The notes: generated by a model not told the origin, from the sequence alone. A stretch of 64,000 nt of DNA from Turritopsis dohrnii (GCA_027922465.2 BQMF02000269.1:248001-312000); one strand, 5' to 3'; counted from the first letter of the stretch, positions 11,100-24,190 are shown. A program made the numbers and translations.

Positions 11100-11640
11100 T
11101 GAATTCTACTCAGGAAATCTGATGTGAGTGGTAGGTTTTGGGTTCCTGAGATACTGTTGAGGAAACTTGTTGTTGTACCTCCTGATTGTATTAACTTGCT
11201 GATTTTTAGTGGATGTTTGTTGCTGTATCTGCTAGGATTGCTGAGTTGCTAGTTCTAGAGACTGTCAGATTTCAACGAGTTTCTCTAGGTTAAGTTTCTT
11301 TTTTGTAGGAATTTGGTTTGACATTATTATGATTTGCCTGATGCAATTACTTTGTCTCCGATTTGGTCATTTGTGGTTCCACCATATTCACAATGAGTTG
11401 TTAGTTTCCTTAATCGTGTGACGAATTGTTCTATACTTTCATGACTTTCTTTCTTGGAAGAGTGAAATACAGATCTTTCGTGGGGTACATTTTTTTGAAA
11501 GAGAAATGTGCATCAAGGGCTGCTATAGTTTCATCAAAAGATCCACCTGTGTTTGGTAATGTCTCGAATATCTCTTCTGATGATTGCCCCATTAAATGTC
11601 AGCGCTGCAAATAAGGGCCGGTGATCGGTAATTACCGTTC
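11100..11640 (-). pseudogene. LTR-retrotransposon gag remnant, copy 1
   Basis: The minus-strand translation gives a capsid-type gag run: SEEIFETLPNTGGSFDETIAALDAHFSFKK, then after a one-base shift ERSVFHSSKKESHESIEQFV, RLRKLTTHCEYGG and DQIGDKVIASGKS, then NLEKLVEI. This order (IFETLP, AL..HF..KKN, E.I..FV.RLR, C.YG, DQI.D..I) is typical of Ty3-type invertebrate gag. The shift coincides with a seven-base homopolymer near 11488, so it could be a sequencing error; other stops further downstream show real decay. No LTRs or pol are visible. Confidence 0.75.
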
Positions 11641-12064
11641 ATTTTTTTTTTCACCGGTCAACCACAGCCTAGTTTTGTACCTTGTCCGGTTAAAATATTA
11701 AAGATTTAAACCATAAAGACCATGATACATTATTTGATGTTGTATACGATAATATCATAGTAAATAGAAAAGAGATTATTGTTGGATTAAAGTTGGAAGG
11801 TATCATTTTTGTAATGTTATTCAATGTTTGGTTTTGTATGTCTGGGTAAACGGTTCTGTGTTATATATTGCATTTTTTACATTAACGTTACTTCTCTTCT
11901 GCGTATGAATATATGTTCTGAGCCATGTTGCTATTTGTTTCTCTTTTAAATTTTCTCAATGTAAGGAATGAATTAAAAATTAATGCCTGAAAAGAAGCTT
12001 TTGCAAGAGTTAAATTCTGCGACACAACGCATACTGAACATGGGTGGCGAGCGACGCCGCGTGG
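11641..12064. other. End of repeat unit and junction to copy 2
   Basis: Noncoding. 11784-12064 is present only once in the window. The GC-rich segment near 12035-12062 resembles inverted stretches at 134-175 and 2133-2166. The junction to copy 2 at 12064/12065 shows no obvious microhomology. Confidence 0.5.
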
Positions 12065-15000
12065 GATGTTTTTGAGTTGCGATTCTATGATTGATTTGTT
12101 CGTCATGGGGTACATACACGGGAATGGTGGATTTGACCTAATGTTTTCTAAGTTAAGTTCGGTAAAAAGTTTTTACCCAGGATACTAGTTATTATAAATC
12201 TGGAAGCCAAGGCGGTGGCACTCGCCGACCATGTTCAGCCTGCCTTTTGTTACCACCTGCTCCAAATTATTGCACTTAAAACCAGCGGTAAGTGAGGGAC
12301 GTAAAATCGGAGAACAGCGGTTCAATTCTAATGACTTGCAGTTCCTTTGCTGGCTTTATCACTTAATAAAGCTCCTGTGCACATGATGACAAAATACGTT
12401 CCTGATGTTTCAAATCTTGCATGTTCTTAACTCAGCCGTTCATTGTCACAGTCATATTTAAACTGTCAGCAAACTTTCTTGCTTTACACAATGCATCCCA
12501 AACGTGAACTTCATGGGTTTTTATTTATGATATTAAAACATCTGTGGCATGATCATTTAAAAGTTTTTATTTTTAGAAAACACGAAGAAGAATTTTATAA
12601 ACAGAGTAATTAACAATCAATTATAGTTATCACAGGACATCTCATTTCAGTCTCACGGGACATTTTTTCTGTGTTATTTCAGCGTTTTCACAGTTCACAA
12701 AATAAGCTTTATGAGGAGGATGTGTTTTTCACTTCATTCATAACTTCATAATTCACACGCACTATTCTTGGGATTTTCACAGCAGTGTGTTCAGGCTGGT
12801 AAGCTAATTTATTTTTTCTGTATTTAACTATGTACAAAAATCATCAAAAATATCTATTTCAATCAAATTAATTTTATTAGTTATCAATCTGGATTCGTAT
12901 CTTTTTTAGTTTGAACAAATTTTAACAAGTTATTAACGACTGCACTCTTAAAACACCCTAATCCCGACACAAAATCAAATATCAGTTTAAACAATGGTTT
13001 CAAAAAAACTGTATTTCATGATGTGCTATTTATTTACTTTTTAAAACCAATCGATTATCAGTTTAACAATACACTCAAAACGTAGAGAGAAAAAACTTCA
13101 AATTATTGTTACCTTTTGTTTTATGCGCTCTAACATGGGTGCTGTCAGAAGTAGGTGAAAAAATGGTTTCTCTTAAAAACATTACAAGGGAGGAAAAAAA
13201 TAATTTTGTTTCATCACACTTTTTTCACCAGCTATAAATACAGTTAATTGGCTTATAAGAATTTAATGAAGCAAATTGTTGAGTTTTCCTTCAATATCTT
13301 TTCGAAGAACAAATATTAATGGATACAGGATGAAAAGCTCTTTCTTGTGATATAAAATTCGTAATATTTGATCAGACATGTATTGAGAAATACGCCTTGC
13401 AAGTTGGTGGGTAAGACATTTTGATACACACTGTTTATAGATTATAATAAAAGAAACATTATGTAAAGGCATTCTCCTTTATTTCTCAGTGTTTTATTAG
13501 CCATTTTTAGTTTGTTTACACGTTCCCTGTGGTTTTTCATTTTGGTCTTTATTTTTCATGTTTTTCAGTGTTTTTTTTATTTGTTTGGGTTTTTATGTCA
13601 ATTTCTGTGTCATTTTGTTCTGTAGTATATATGTCATATCTAGGTCAGTATTTTGTTTTATTAATTTATCAATTTTGGTCAGTATTTTCTAGGTCTGTAT
13701 TTTATATATGTAGTTTTCTGATTTCTCACTATAAATCATTATACACTTTCACTTTTTCTATCATCAATTCAAAGAGTGGTCATGGAACACACATATCATT
13801 CACATCTTTGTCTTTTCATACTCAGGCAAGCTGGTATGTCTTCTTGTTTATCTTCCTTTTACTTTGCTTTGTTCACTCTTTATATACTTATATTCAATAG
13901 TTGTATACTTATATTCTACTTTAAGCTTTGATAAATTTTTCAGATAGTTTATTTATTAAATTTCAGTTTGAACATATTCACACTGTTACAAACACTTGTG
14001 TTATCACCTGCTATCCATGACCCCTGACCCCACACATTATCCCTATTGGTTCACGAGCCAAAAAATTCACATTTGATTGTTGTTGCAATGTATTTGTTTC
14101 ACACTGAAGTTGCACGATAAAAAAAGAAATAATTTTGCTCACAACTCAATCTACCATTTTGCGTGACAGACAGAGAATTGGCTATTAATATATAGACCAG
14201 ACGCCAATGCAGCGCCGCTCGCCGCCCATGTGCACCTGCTCTGTGTCACTGTATCAATAAACGTCAAATTTCCTTATAAACGGCTCGTACAACTTGTGCT
14301 CAACCAGAAGCAGATTCGAAGTCACAACCTCTGGTAAAACCAGTCTTTTATCAGTGTAACTATACACTCAAAACTTAGAGAGAGAAAACTCCAACTTTTT
14401 ATTAGCTTTTGTTTTAAAAAAGTTACGCGCTCTAACATGGGTGCTATCAAACAGGGGGAAAATGGTTTCTCTTCTTAAAAAGTGCTAAATGAATAAAGAT
14501 AATAAAAAAAACGTTCGATCAGAAGCGCTTTATAAAAAGAAATTAAATTATTAAAAGAAAAGCAAAAAAAACATTTTGTTTCATGATACTCTTTTTTACC
14601 TATCCATTTTTAAACATTTTGATTGCGCAAAAAAAAAGTTCACCCGTCTCAGACAGTCAGGAAGGAGTTAGTGGCACCACGTTCTGCCACTGCTGCTTTT
14701 TGTCCAAAATGTTTAATCAGTTAGTTTCTTTGTATTTTGTTGATGTACTGTTTTCAAAGCCAAGTCAACATGGAATACAAAACTAACAATAATGATAAAA
14801 ACAAAACGTTATTCCTATTAGTTCATCAGCCAAAAAATCACGTTCGATTGGGGTTGCAATGTATTTGCTTGGAACTCACGTCGCACTCAAAGAAGAAATA
14901 ATTTTGCTCACAACTCAATCTACCATTTTGCGTGACTTACAAGCAAACAAACAAACAAACAAACAAACAAACACAGAATGGGCTATTAATATATAGACTA

Positions 15001-16405
15001 GTATCCCGTGTAAAAATTTTTTACAGGTTTTATGGATGTGAGCTGAACAGAGAGAGGCTTAGTATAATGAATTTAAGTATAACAAAGTTGCACAGTTTAG
15101 TATGCGTCCAGTTCACGAACAATTAAATTAAGGAATTGGCTCCAAAAACAGATCAAAAGTAGGGGATGGTTTTCTACGGGTTTTAATTTCGAAAATGCTG
15201 ACTATAAGGGTGAGAAAGAAATGTCATAGAATGTTCAGCAGAAACATAAATTCACATGAAGAAGAGTTGACAATACTACACCAAAAAAGTTTCCTAAGAT
15301 AGCATAAACAAGCAATTAATAAATGAACCAAATAAAGGTTATCTTTAATCACTTTTGCAAAAGTGTATATCGACTTCGTTAACAGTCCTCCAATGCGTTT
15401 TTATGGTTTAATCCATTATTCTTGGAAATAATAATTCTCGGTGAATAGCGAGTGCATTGCATCTATGTACGCATGCAGTTGGAATTATCGGATCTTCAGA
15501 AAAGCGAATTTTTAAAAATTGATGACATATCATTCGTAAGAGAAACGAAAGAATCTAAAAAATTAAATAAATAAAGTTAAGGTTGAATTTAAAATCCGAA
15601 GTGCACAGCCGACAATATATCTTCGAACTAAACTTTCATTCACAATTACTTTGGCAATGCTATATAGACTATAGCAGATACGATTATTGATAGGATACTG
15701 TCACAAAAGGTTTTTCACATGAACTACCAACACCAAGTTGACCTCAATACTATACTATAAATCTAAAGAATCTGAATGAATATAAGTTAAAGATAATGAA
15801 TTAGGTTAATCAATTTTGTTAGTTAGGAAAGAAGATGTGATTTATTTATTTACAGATCGCTTCATTATTAATAATTTCTCAATTGTTCTATTTCAGCTGA
15901 CATCAGCATATTCCATTCATTATCTGTAACACAGAGACAATAACCTCTTTATCCTCAATAAACGAAATGAACTAACTTTAAGGAATAGTAATCTCTCAAA
16001 CTGACAAAGAGGTTTTCTCTGTAATGTCATTTCACAAAACATAGTGAAATAAAGATCAAAGGAAGTATGTATTCCAACTCTGCCTGAACTCTCATTTAGA
16101 TAACAACAGACTTATAGAATAAGATTCGCAAGTGATTTGTAACGACTAAATAAAGATTAATCCGTATATAACAACATATTTTCTAACTAAATAAACTACA
16201 ATAACAAACTAAATAAACTATAAATAAACTAAAATAAACTTTGGTATGGAATTACCATACACTCGACTGCAAATGACTGATTAAACACCCTATTATTCCC
16301 TAAACCACAAATCAGAAAAACTATTCGGAAGCTCAAGTAAGTGGGCACTAATCAGCCATTCACGGTCAAAATTTTATTTGTTGGTTCAGTTCATTTGATT
16401 ATTTT
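12065..16405. repeat. Copy 2 of the Helitron-end/noncoding part
   Basis: Identical to 1-4341 shifted by 12,064. It contains the Helitron-like 3' end (CTAG at 12185-12188), the minus-strand 5' ends at 14196 and 14997, the abutting 3' end at 14998, and the CAAA tract at 14944-14972. Confidence 0.95.
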
Positions 16406-17471
16406 TCATTCCGAGAATTTGATTATAGACATTTTAAAACTAATTTTAATGAAATCTGAACCTGAGCGTATGGTGACTCCATACTGTTTTTCAGTGAGGG
16501 CTGACCCCTTATACTTCATCTCGTAATGTTTTACATATTTTTTTTTTTGTGGGGGCACGTAACCTTCACGGTCACGGCCTCCATTTTTCTTACACATTTG
16601 GAAGGCCCGCCTGGACTTGGAGCCAGGATGGGCCTTCCTGTATTGCATGAAGTCTTGTCGTGTCACTATAATAAAATGTTAGAAAGTTAAGGATTAGTTA
16701 AGATAATGAAATCCAAATAGTATGGCTTATACGAAAAACTTCACAACTCACAACGCGTGGTCTCTTGTGATTCTAAACAGAAAGATAAAATTAAAATAAT
16801 AATAAAAAATGTATTAGTGTATTAGTGAAAATAAACGCTTACTCTGGCCATTCCCTTGGACTAACTACCCTATAACATAAAAGAGAAACAGTGTAAATAC
16901 TACATCTATTGAAGAAGGAAAATGCATGTTAAGAACGAAAATATATAACTACCACCATTCGCACCATTCTCCTTATCTATGAATGAAATAGAACAAAATT
17001 AGAATAGATTGACAGTGATATCCAAAAAAACAGCAAAAAGAATATAAGAAGTTACCTTCTTTTAATAAATCCTCTTCTTCTGAAAGGAAAGGAAAAGTAT
17101 TAACAACCTAATTACTACATTGATGACATTCTGGTATTTATGAAAAGTCCTTTTACCTTTCTTGGATATATCACAAACTAAAATATAAAAGAAAGTAGTT
17201 TTAAATAAACAACCCTTTATTTTTTGTATAATATTAACAGTTTCATTTGATAACTTACCACCATCTTCTTAGACGTCAACTTAACTAAAATAACAAAGAC
17301 ATTTACTAACCTCTTCAATAATCCCAAATATGATGAAAAAAACTAAATACTTACAACTGAGCTTTTAGAAACTAAAATAAAACAAAAATCATAATATGAA
17401 ATCATATTTCATTCTTATTTCAAAATGAAAAAAGCAGAAAGATTATTACCATTTTGTGCTGACTCAGCCAT
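16406..17471 (-). CDS. Candidate microexon gene, copy 2
   Basis: Identical to the candidate gene at 4342-5407, with the start ATG at 17471 and the last exon at 16665-16406. Proposed microexons are 17267-17259, 17177-17157, 17079-17056, 16976-16953 and 16860-16843. The reservations are the same: consistent phase and splice dinucleotides, but no homology. Confidence 0.4.
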
Positions 17472-18079
17472 TTTAATTTTTTTTTTTACTATTATTAATT
17501 CATTAAAAGAAAAAAAACTAAGGATTACACTTCCAAAAGACAACAGCAGGAATGCCCTGACTTTTGGTTCATGGTTTGTGCATGCAAGGACTATCTCATA
17601 GTAGACTCTAAAAAACCAAAGTAAGATGATATCTGTTTCCGATGAATTGATAAAAAGCATGCACAACCCATGTTAACAGAGTACACGACGTGAACGTAAG
17701 TCAATGGGACTTCGTACTTCGCCTAAAAAAACATATGTACAGAAATAAAGTGTTTTTTAGGTAAAATAGTTCAGTAACAATAAAAGCATATCATCTATTT
17801 TCAGCACTACCACAAAGTAATTGTCAGTGATTTAACAAAATAGCATCACTCAATCCACCACTACAGTTGAGCAGCACAATGTCACAGAGTTGGTATACCA
17901 ACTTAGCCGAAAAGCCGCTTTCAGACAACTGCAATGATAGTCACTCTCCAAATGAGTGAGGATATCGAAATGCTCACCGGAAAAGCAGTGTTTTCATTTC
18001 CGGTATTTTTGTAACTCACTCAACAATACAATACTTTTGTGGATATGAAAAGATGAAAGAAAAGATATGCAGAATTAAG

Positions 18080-18754
18080 TTACTGTAATACTTGTGGAAA
18101 GACAACATTTTGAGTATACATCTTTCCATTGATATAACCTTGTTTCCCAGTAGCAGCAACTTCGATTTTCACATTATCAAATGCCTTTGCCCTGGAACAT
18201 GCAACATATAGTTGACCGTGAGAAAAACACGGACTCTGCAAAAACAAACCAATTTTATTAAATGTTTGACCTTGACTCTTGTTAATAGTGAAAGAGTAGG
18301 CCAAACGGATAGGCAATTGCCTGCGTTTCAATATAAAAGGCATACCTGTATCTGAAGGTGACAGTTCAACCCTAGGTATGAAAATGATTTCTCCAACTGC
18401 TGACCCTGTCAAAACTTCAGCTTAAATAAAATTGCCTGACAGTTCACGGATAATCAAGCGTGTGCCATTACAGAGACCCTTCCTGATATTAAGGTTCCTC
18501 AAGAGCATAATAATAGCCCCAACTTTAAGCTTCAAACAATGAGGAGGCATACCTGACGGCGTGATGCTATTTAAAAAATCAAGCGGATAATTTTGCCGCT
18601 CGTCTACATCGTCACATGCCACCTCATCAGCACTGTAATAACAAACTGCATTTCCTGGCAATCTGTCCAACATCTCATTGTTAATGATTAACCAAGCATA
18701 GAACTCTTGTTCTTCCGACCTGGCTCTCATGTTCTAAGGGCGGATGATGTTGTA
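18080..18754 (-). pseudogene. Helitron/PIF1-type helicase fragment, copy 2
   Basis: Identical to 6016-6690, including the in-frame TAA at 18422-18424. Confidence 0.85.
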
Positions 18755-18771
18755 CCTGATATATTATCATG

Positions 18772-19494
18772 CTATAAATCTACAAATTTCAAAACTAGCA
18801 ATACTGTTAAAATATGATATACAAACCATCCAGCGGCTGGCACTGGGGGTGTTTTCCGCCAATGTTTTACTGATGCCTTTGGTTTGTTTGTTTCTCGATG
18901 GTTTATTGTTTGAATCAACCATATAGCCTTGGCTTTGTTTAAAACAGATTTTAACAAATCGTCTACATAAAAATCTCTTTCAAGGACTTGTGGCACTTCT
19001 CTGCCATCGATATGAACGTTGTCCTTTCCTGTTTGCTTCATGGCTAGATTAGCACAGCTAGAGGATGAAATTGCTCCAAAGATATGTGCAGTCATTTAGT
19101 ATTCTACGAGTTGCGTCACCATGTGGCCACCACAAGAAACGTAAGAAGTCCCATTGCTCAGGTTGAGTTTTGACCATGTTATACATAGATGCGGTATCAG
19201 CCATGAAAGCGACTGGTTTCAATCTGAATCGCAGCAGTACGTCAAATAAAGAATTAATAAAATCAGGTCCTTGCATTTGTTGATTATTCCTTTACTGAAT
19301 AGGTTATTCATAATTGTGATGTAATGATCTTTAAATTCAGAATTCTTCTCAAGTTTTTGCTTAATGCAATGAAATCTGGTGGATGCCTGTTCATGGTTAT
19401 TGGGCATGAAGCTATTTTTCTTGAATGTCAAAGGAAGTTGATAATGCCCATCAACAAACACTATTTCCTTATCCATAATATTTATGAATTGTAC
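18772..19494 (-). pseudogene. BEL/Pao Pol fragment, copy 2
   Basis: Identical to 6708-7430, with the same internal deletion and frameshift and the YVDD box. Confidence 0.88.
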
Positions 19495-19753
19495 ATCTTT
19501 CTGTGATTCCCTGTGATATTTTTGAATGCATCTATGCTAAAAGAATGGAAAAACAACTATTATCAACTATTGAAAAAGCCTAATGAATTTTTGCAAGCTG
19601 CACTGGCACAGTTGTTCATATAATTGTTCATTTAATTATGAAAAATACTAAAGGCCCATTTCCACTCAGGAATATTTTCCGCGGAACGGAAAATGTTCCT
19701 ACGGAAATTTTCCAAGATCGATTTCCACTTAGCGCGCAAAAACATAAACAAAC

Positions 19754-21028
19754 ATGGCGGCATTGAACAAGCGATTGTTGTTGCTTATACTTTTGAAACG
19801 AAGATTGAATGCGCATGGTAACATGTACAAAAATAAACGTTGGTGGGTTCGAAAGATTTTCTCTGAACGAAAAACTAAAGGAGAATATCATGTGTTGCTC
19901 AAAGAGATGTATTTGTTTGACCATGAATACTTTTTTAAACAATTTCGCATGTCACCATCTCGGTTTGAACACTTGTTGTCTCTAGTAGCTCCTTTCATTA
20001 CGAAATGTTCTTTGAGGAGAGAAACCATTTGCGCTGCTGAACGATTGTGCTTAACTCTAAGGTATCTGGTTACTGGAGATGCTCAGATTTCAATTGCTAG
20101 CAGCTACCGAATCAGCCCCACATCAAGTACTCGAATCATTGCTGAAACATGCAGTGTTATATGGACAGTTCTAATAAGTAAAGGCTACATGACTTGTCCC
20201 AATAGCAATTTTGAGTGGAGAGCAATTCCAAAAAAGTTTGAAGAACAATGGAATTTTCCAAATTGCTTGGGAGCAATCGACGGCAAACATGTCGTAATGC
20301 AAGCTCCTGCTGGTTCCGGTTCGACTTTCTTCAATTACAAAAAGAGCCACAGCATAGTATTTTTGGCAATTTGCAATGCAACTTACGAATTCGTAATCGT
20401 TGATATTGGAGATACTGGGAGAAACAGTGACGGAGGGGTGTACTCAAATAGTTTAATGGGCATGGCTACTAATCAAGAAAAGCTTCAAATACCTGATGAG
20501 ACTGTTCTCCCTCGTACTAACAAAAAGCTTCCTTACATGTTTGTTGCTGATGAGGCATTTGCTTTAAAAAAATATATGCTGAAACCTTATGCCAGACAGA
20601 ACCTAGATACGAAGAAGAGAATATTCAACTATAGGCTTTCTAGAGCACGAAGAGTAATCGAAAACTGTTTTGGCATTTGCGCTTCAGGGTTTAGAATTTT
20701 TCGTCGACCTATCATCAGAAAATCTGAAACTGTTGTACATATTACAAAGGCAGTAGTGGTGTTGCACAATTACTTAATGAAGCACAAATCACCAACATAT
20801 TGTCCTCCAGGTCACACAGATATGGAAACCTCAAATGGCACAAGACTTGGTGATTGGCGAGAAGAGACTGAAGGTTTTACTGGATTATCTTCAATTGCTA
20901 ATCAAGGCTCTAAGAATTATTCGAAGACAGCCAGTGACGTCAGAGATAAATTTAGTAAATACTTCAATTCAGATGCTGGTTCTGTGCCTTGGCAATGGGA
21001 CCTAATCAACAGTACAAAAGATTTGTAG
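19754..21028 (+). CDS. PIF/Harbinger DDE transposase, copy 2
   Basis: Identical 424-residue protein to the one at 7690-8964, with the same acidic residues at 176, 226, 266 and 303. Confidence 0.95.
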   Translation: MAALNKRLLLLILLKRRLNAHGNMYKNKRWWVRKIFSERKTKGEYHVLLKEMYLFDHEYFFKQFRMSPSRFEHLLSLVAPFITKCSLRRETICAAERLCLTLRYLVTGDAQISIASSYRISPTSSTRIIAETCSVIWTVLISKGYMTCPNSNFEWRAIPKKFEEQWNFPNCLGAIDGKHVVMQAPAGSGSTFFNYKKSHSIVFLAICNATYEFVIVDIGDTGRNSDGGVYSNSLMGMATNQEKLQIPDETVLPRTNKKLPYMFVADEAFALKKYMLKPYARQNLDTKKRIFNYRLSRARRVIENCFGICASGFRIFRRPIIRKSETVVHITKAVVVLHNYLMKHKSPTYCPPGHTDMETSNGTRLGDWREETEGFTGLSSIANQGSKNYSKTASDVRDKFSKYFNSDAGSVPWQWDLINSTKDL

Positions 21029-21159
21029 TTGAAAATATATTTTTACTGAAAGACTGTCTGACATCTATAAAACTCTAACAGTTCTCTTCAAAAGAAGACT
21101 TGATACTTTACGTACTATAGTTACTCATCAGTGTTTTCATAAAAAAGTTCACTTATTTT

Positions 21160-22149
21160 CTATTTGACGTATTGTTTTTTTCTTGGTGGGAAAGATTTTA
21201 ATGCATTAGCATAACTAAGCAGGAATAATGAATCTGGATCCTCCTTTTTTTCATCATCTGATTTGGTAAGGGCATCATAGAGCAGTGAGTCTACACTTGT
21301 TTTTAGATCTTCCTTTCTCTTACATTGTTTTTTGTTAGGTTTTCGTGATACGGTTTCACTTTCTGGTAATGATTCTAATGATTCATCTAACTCCACATCA
21401 TTATTAATATTGTCAATAATACAATAGGGTAGGTTTGAGCTGGTTTTTCTTGTGCTGCAAACATCTCTCAAAAATTCTAGTTCTTTGAAAAAATTACATG
21501 TTGGTAGTCTTTTTGATGCTGCACCAGAACGAGTACTTTGATCTCTTCGCTGCAAGCATTTCCTATAATTATCTTTGAGTTTTCCCACTCTTTCTTCAGG
21601 TATTCCACTATAAAGAAGGAACACAGCATTGATATACTACCCAAATTGTGTCAGTGTTAAATTTTGTAATATACTAGAACCAATACTTGCTTACTTATCA
21701 CACAAACAATTAACAGAATTTGTATCCTGGGCAATAATAACAAAACTAGATATTTAAATGAAAATATAAAAGAACTTTAAACTTTAAACCTGAATCTCCA
21801 AATCTCAGATATTTTGGGAATAAATTTATGCATAAACAGTAAATTATATGAAGGAATGCACATCCCCCACTCATAAAGAAAACAATAACAAAAACAAAAA
21901 TAATAAAAGAATCATACCATCAAATACACCAAGCCTTTTCGATATCTCTTCCCACGATCTTGCTTTCTTATCTCTGTCTTTGTATTCAATGCTTGTAAGT
22001 TTCCATATGCAAGAATATTCTTGCATAATGTCTACCAACTTTGCGTGCACAGAATCATCAACCTTTTTATTGCTGTTCCCAGCAGAACTAATGATGGAAA
22101 CAGCAGAAGTGTTTTCTATTTGTTGTTGACAGTTTTCTTCTTCACCCAT
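21160..22149 (-). CDS. Harbinger accessory MADF/BESS protein, copy 2
   Basis: Identical to the two-exon gene at 9096-10085, with an intron of about 300 bases between about 21614 and 21917. Confidence 0.8.
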
Positions 22150-23163
22150 GACCGTGCCAGCAATATTGTTTCTGCGAAATGTCTTATTACTTCGTCTACC
22201 ATTTTTTAAAATTCCCCTGTTATGATTGGCTCTCGCAAATATTTTCCAGCGGAAAAATATGAAAGTTGAAAAACTTCTTTTTTTTCCAATCTGGACAGCC
22301 TGGAAAACGCTCGGAAAGATCTATTTTGCAACTGCGCATGCGTATGACAGGAAAATTTTCCGTTCGGCGGAAAATTTTCCTGAGTGGAAATGGGCCTTAA
22401 TTCCTTACTAATATCTTGGAATCCTCATTACCGTAGATCAGAGGCTTTATTTGGAAAAAAAGTCTCTCATCTCCATTAAAAAGAATATTGTGTTACATAA
22501 TAATCTGCTAAATTTATACAGACAAAAATAACAACTCAAGCTAAAATACACAAGACGGCTCTGCAAAGTCATGGTTTTAAATGGTGATGATCTGTTGAAA
22601 GTTTGTCAAAGAACAGATTATTCATTTCGAAAATTTGTTTTTCATTGCTATTCATATTGCTATTTATATTATAATACTACTGTTCTATATTCTAAGATTT
22701 TATAAAGTTATCTATATATATGTACAGTACAGTTTGTCGAGCCTCTTCACCAAATCATCTGTGTTGTGCTGAACTTGAAATTCACTATGAGAAAACCAGA
22801 TGTTCATAAAAAATGCTTAATCACTCTTTTTATACATTTTTATACATCATTTGATCAATCTAAAATATATATCTATCAGAAGGTGCTAATTTCCTCTTCC
22901 ATGAATTTAAAATTTCTAAGAAGAAATGATTAAGAAATGATTATCAACCAGCTGAATAACGATATTTATCTGTACCCCTACTTATTTTCTTTTGAAACTC
23001 TGCTCTACCTTTTTTTTATCATTACCAAAACCCTATATTCATGCGAGCACTCATACCCCATTTCTGAATTTTGGTAAGTCCATGAACTTTAGAAGCAAGA
23101 AAATTTGCCTAAAAACCATACTTTGAAAATTTTTTTGCTCATGCATTCAAGATATTATCTGAC

Positions 23164-23704
23164 TGAATTCTACTCAGGAAATCTGATGTGAGTGGTAGGT
23201 TTTGGGTTCCTGAGATACTGTTGAGGAAACTTGTTGTTGTACCTCCTGATTGTATTAACTTGCTGATTTTTAGTGGATGTTTGTTGCTGTATCTGCTAGG
23301 ATTGCTGAGTTGCTAGTTCTAGAGACTGTCAGATTTCAACGAGTTTCTCTAGGTTAAGTTTCTTTTTTGTAGGAATTTGGTTTGACATTATTATGATTTG
23401 CCTGATGCAATTACTTTGTCTCCGATTTGGTCATTTGTGGTTCCACCATATTCACAATGAGTTGTTAGTTTCCTTAATCGTGTGACGAATTGTTCTATAC
23501 TTTCATGACTTTCTTTCTTGGAAGAGTGAAATACAGATCTTTCGTGGGGTACATTTTTTTGAAAGAGAAATGTGCATCAAGGGCTGCTATAGTTTCATCA
23601 AAAGATCCACCTGTGTTTGGTAATGTCTCGAATATCTCTTCTGATGATTGCCCCATTAAATGTCAGCGCTGCAAATAAGGGCCGGTGATCGGTAATTACC
23701 GTTC
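23164..23704 (-). pseudogene. LTR-retrotransposon gag remnant, copy 2
   Basis: Identical to 11100-11640, including the homopolymer frameshift near 23552. Confidence 0.75.
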
Positions 23705-23811
23705 ATTTTTTTTTTCACCGGTCAACCACAGCCTAGTTTTGTACCTTGTCCGGTTAAAATATTAAAGATTTAAACCATAAAGACCATGATACATTATTTG
23801 ATGTTGTATAC

Positions 23812-23932
23812 GATAATATCATAGTAAATAGAAAAGAGATTATTGTTCAACATGGAGAACGCTTTCAAAAGAACCGTCTTTGATGTTGCCGCTGTTTTTA
23901 ACCGTTTCTCTTCTATTTACTATGATAATATT
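23812..23932. repeat. Inverted repeat spanning the duplication breakpoint
   Basis: The left arm at 23812-23838 (containing CATAGTAAATAGAA) pairs imperfectly with the right arm at 23908-23932 (TTCTATTTACTATG). The copy-1/copy-2 identity ends at 23847, inside the loop. In copy 1 the left arm is present at 11748-11774 without the right arm. Confidence 0.8.
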
Positions 23933-23966
23933 CAGACAGAGCATATTTAGAAAGTGAAAGAGACAA

Positions 23967-24190
23967 CTACCTGTTTATTATTTATTTTATTTATTTACGA
24001 ATGTTTATCCAGGATAACCTCTTCAGTTCCGTAAGGTACTGTTATCAATGAGGGTCCTGCGAAGGAGGTCCTAGAGCATTTAAAGCCCCCATTTGGGCTA
24101 CGGAAGCTGTAATGACAGGAACCGCTCAACTAGACAACCACCCTAGACATCATTCCTACTCTCTTGCTGAGTGCTAAGCAGAGAGGATTG
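23967..24190 (-). mobile_element. CR1-like LINE 3' tail, minus strand
   Basis: Read on the minus strand the segment has TTGATAACAGT, then GGTTATCCTGGATAAACATT, then AAATAAATAAAATAAATAA. The order GATAACA, CCTG.ATAAA, (AAAT)n is shared with the 3' ends of the LINEs at 30.4-30.56 kb and 46.0-46.1 kb. Only the 3' untranslated end is present, as expected for a severely 5'-truncated insertion. Confidence 0.65.

Larger units (their letters stand above)
19652..22397. mobile_element. Complete PIF/Harbinger transposon, copy 2
   Basis: Identical to 7588-10333, with TAA duplications at 19649-19651 and 22398-22400. The sequence outside the TIRs is also identical, so this copy arose by the 12-kb duplication and not by transposition. 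Confidence 0.95.
1..23847. repeat. 12-kb tandem duplication (period 12,064 bp)
   Basis: Base 1 corresponds to base 12065, and the two copies run in register until 11783/23847, after which they diverge. I saw no difference where I compared them, and every open reading frame of copy 1 recurs with an identical translation 12,064 bases later. The 281 bases at 11784-12064 are not found after copy 2, so the true unit probably begins left of the window. Such identity means either a very recent segmental duplication or an assembly duplication (haplotig or circularly joined reads). Confidence 0.97.

Noticed and set aside
12065..23847. Copy 2 considered as an independent transposition of a giant 12-kb element
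   Set aside because: No terminal repeats or target duplication bound the unit, the contents are unrelated decayed elements, and the copies are in direct tandem; segmental duplication or assembly artefact fits better.
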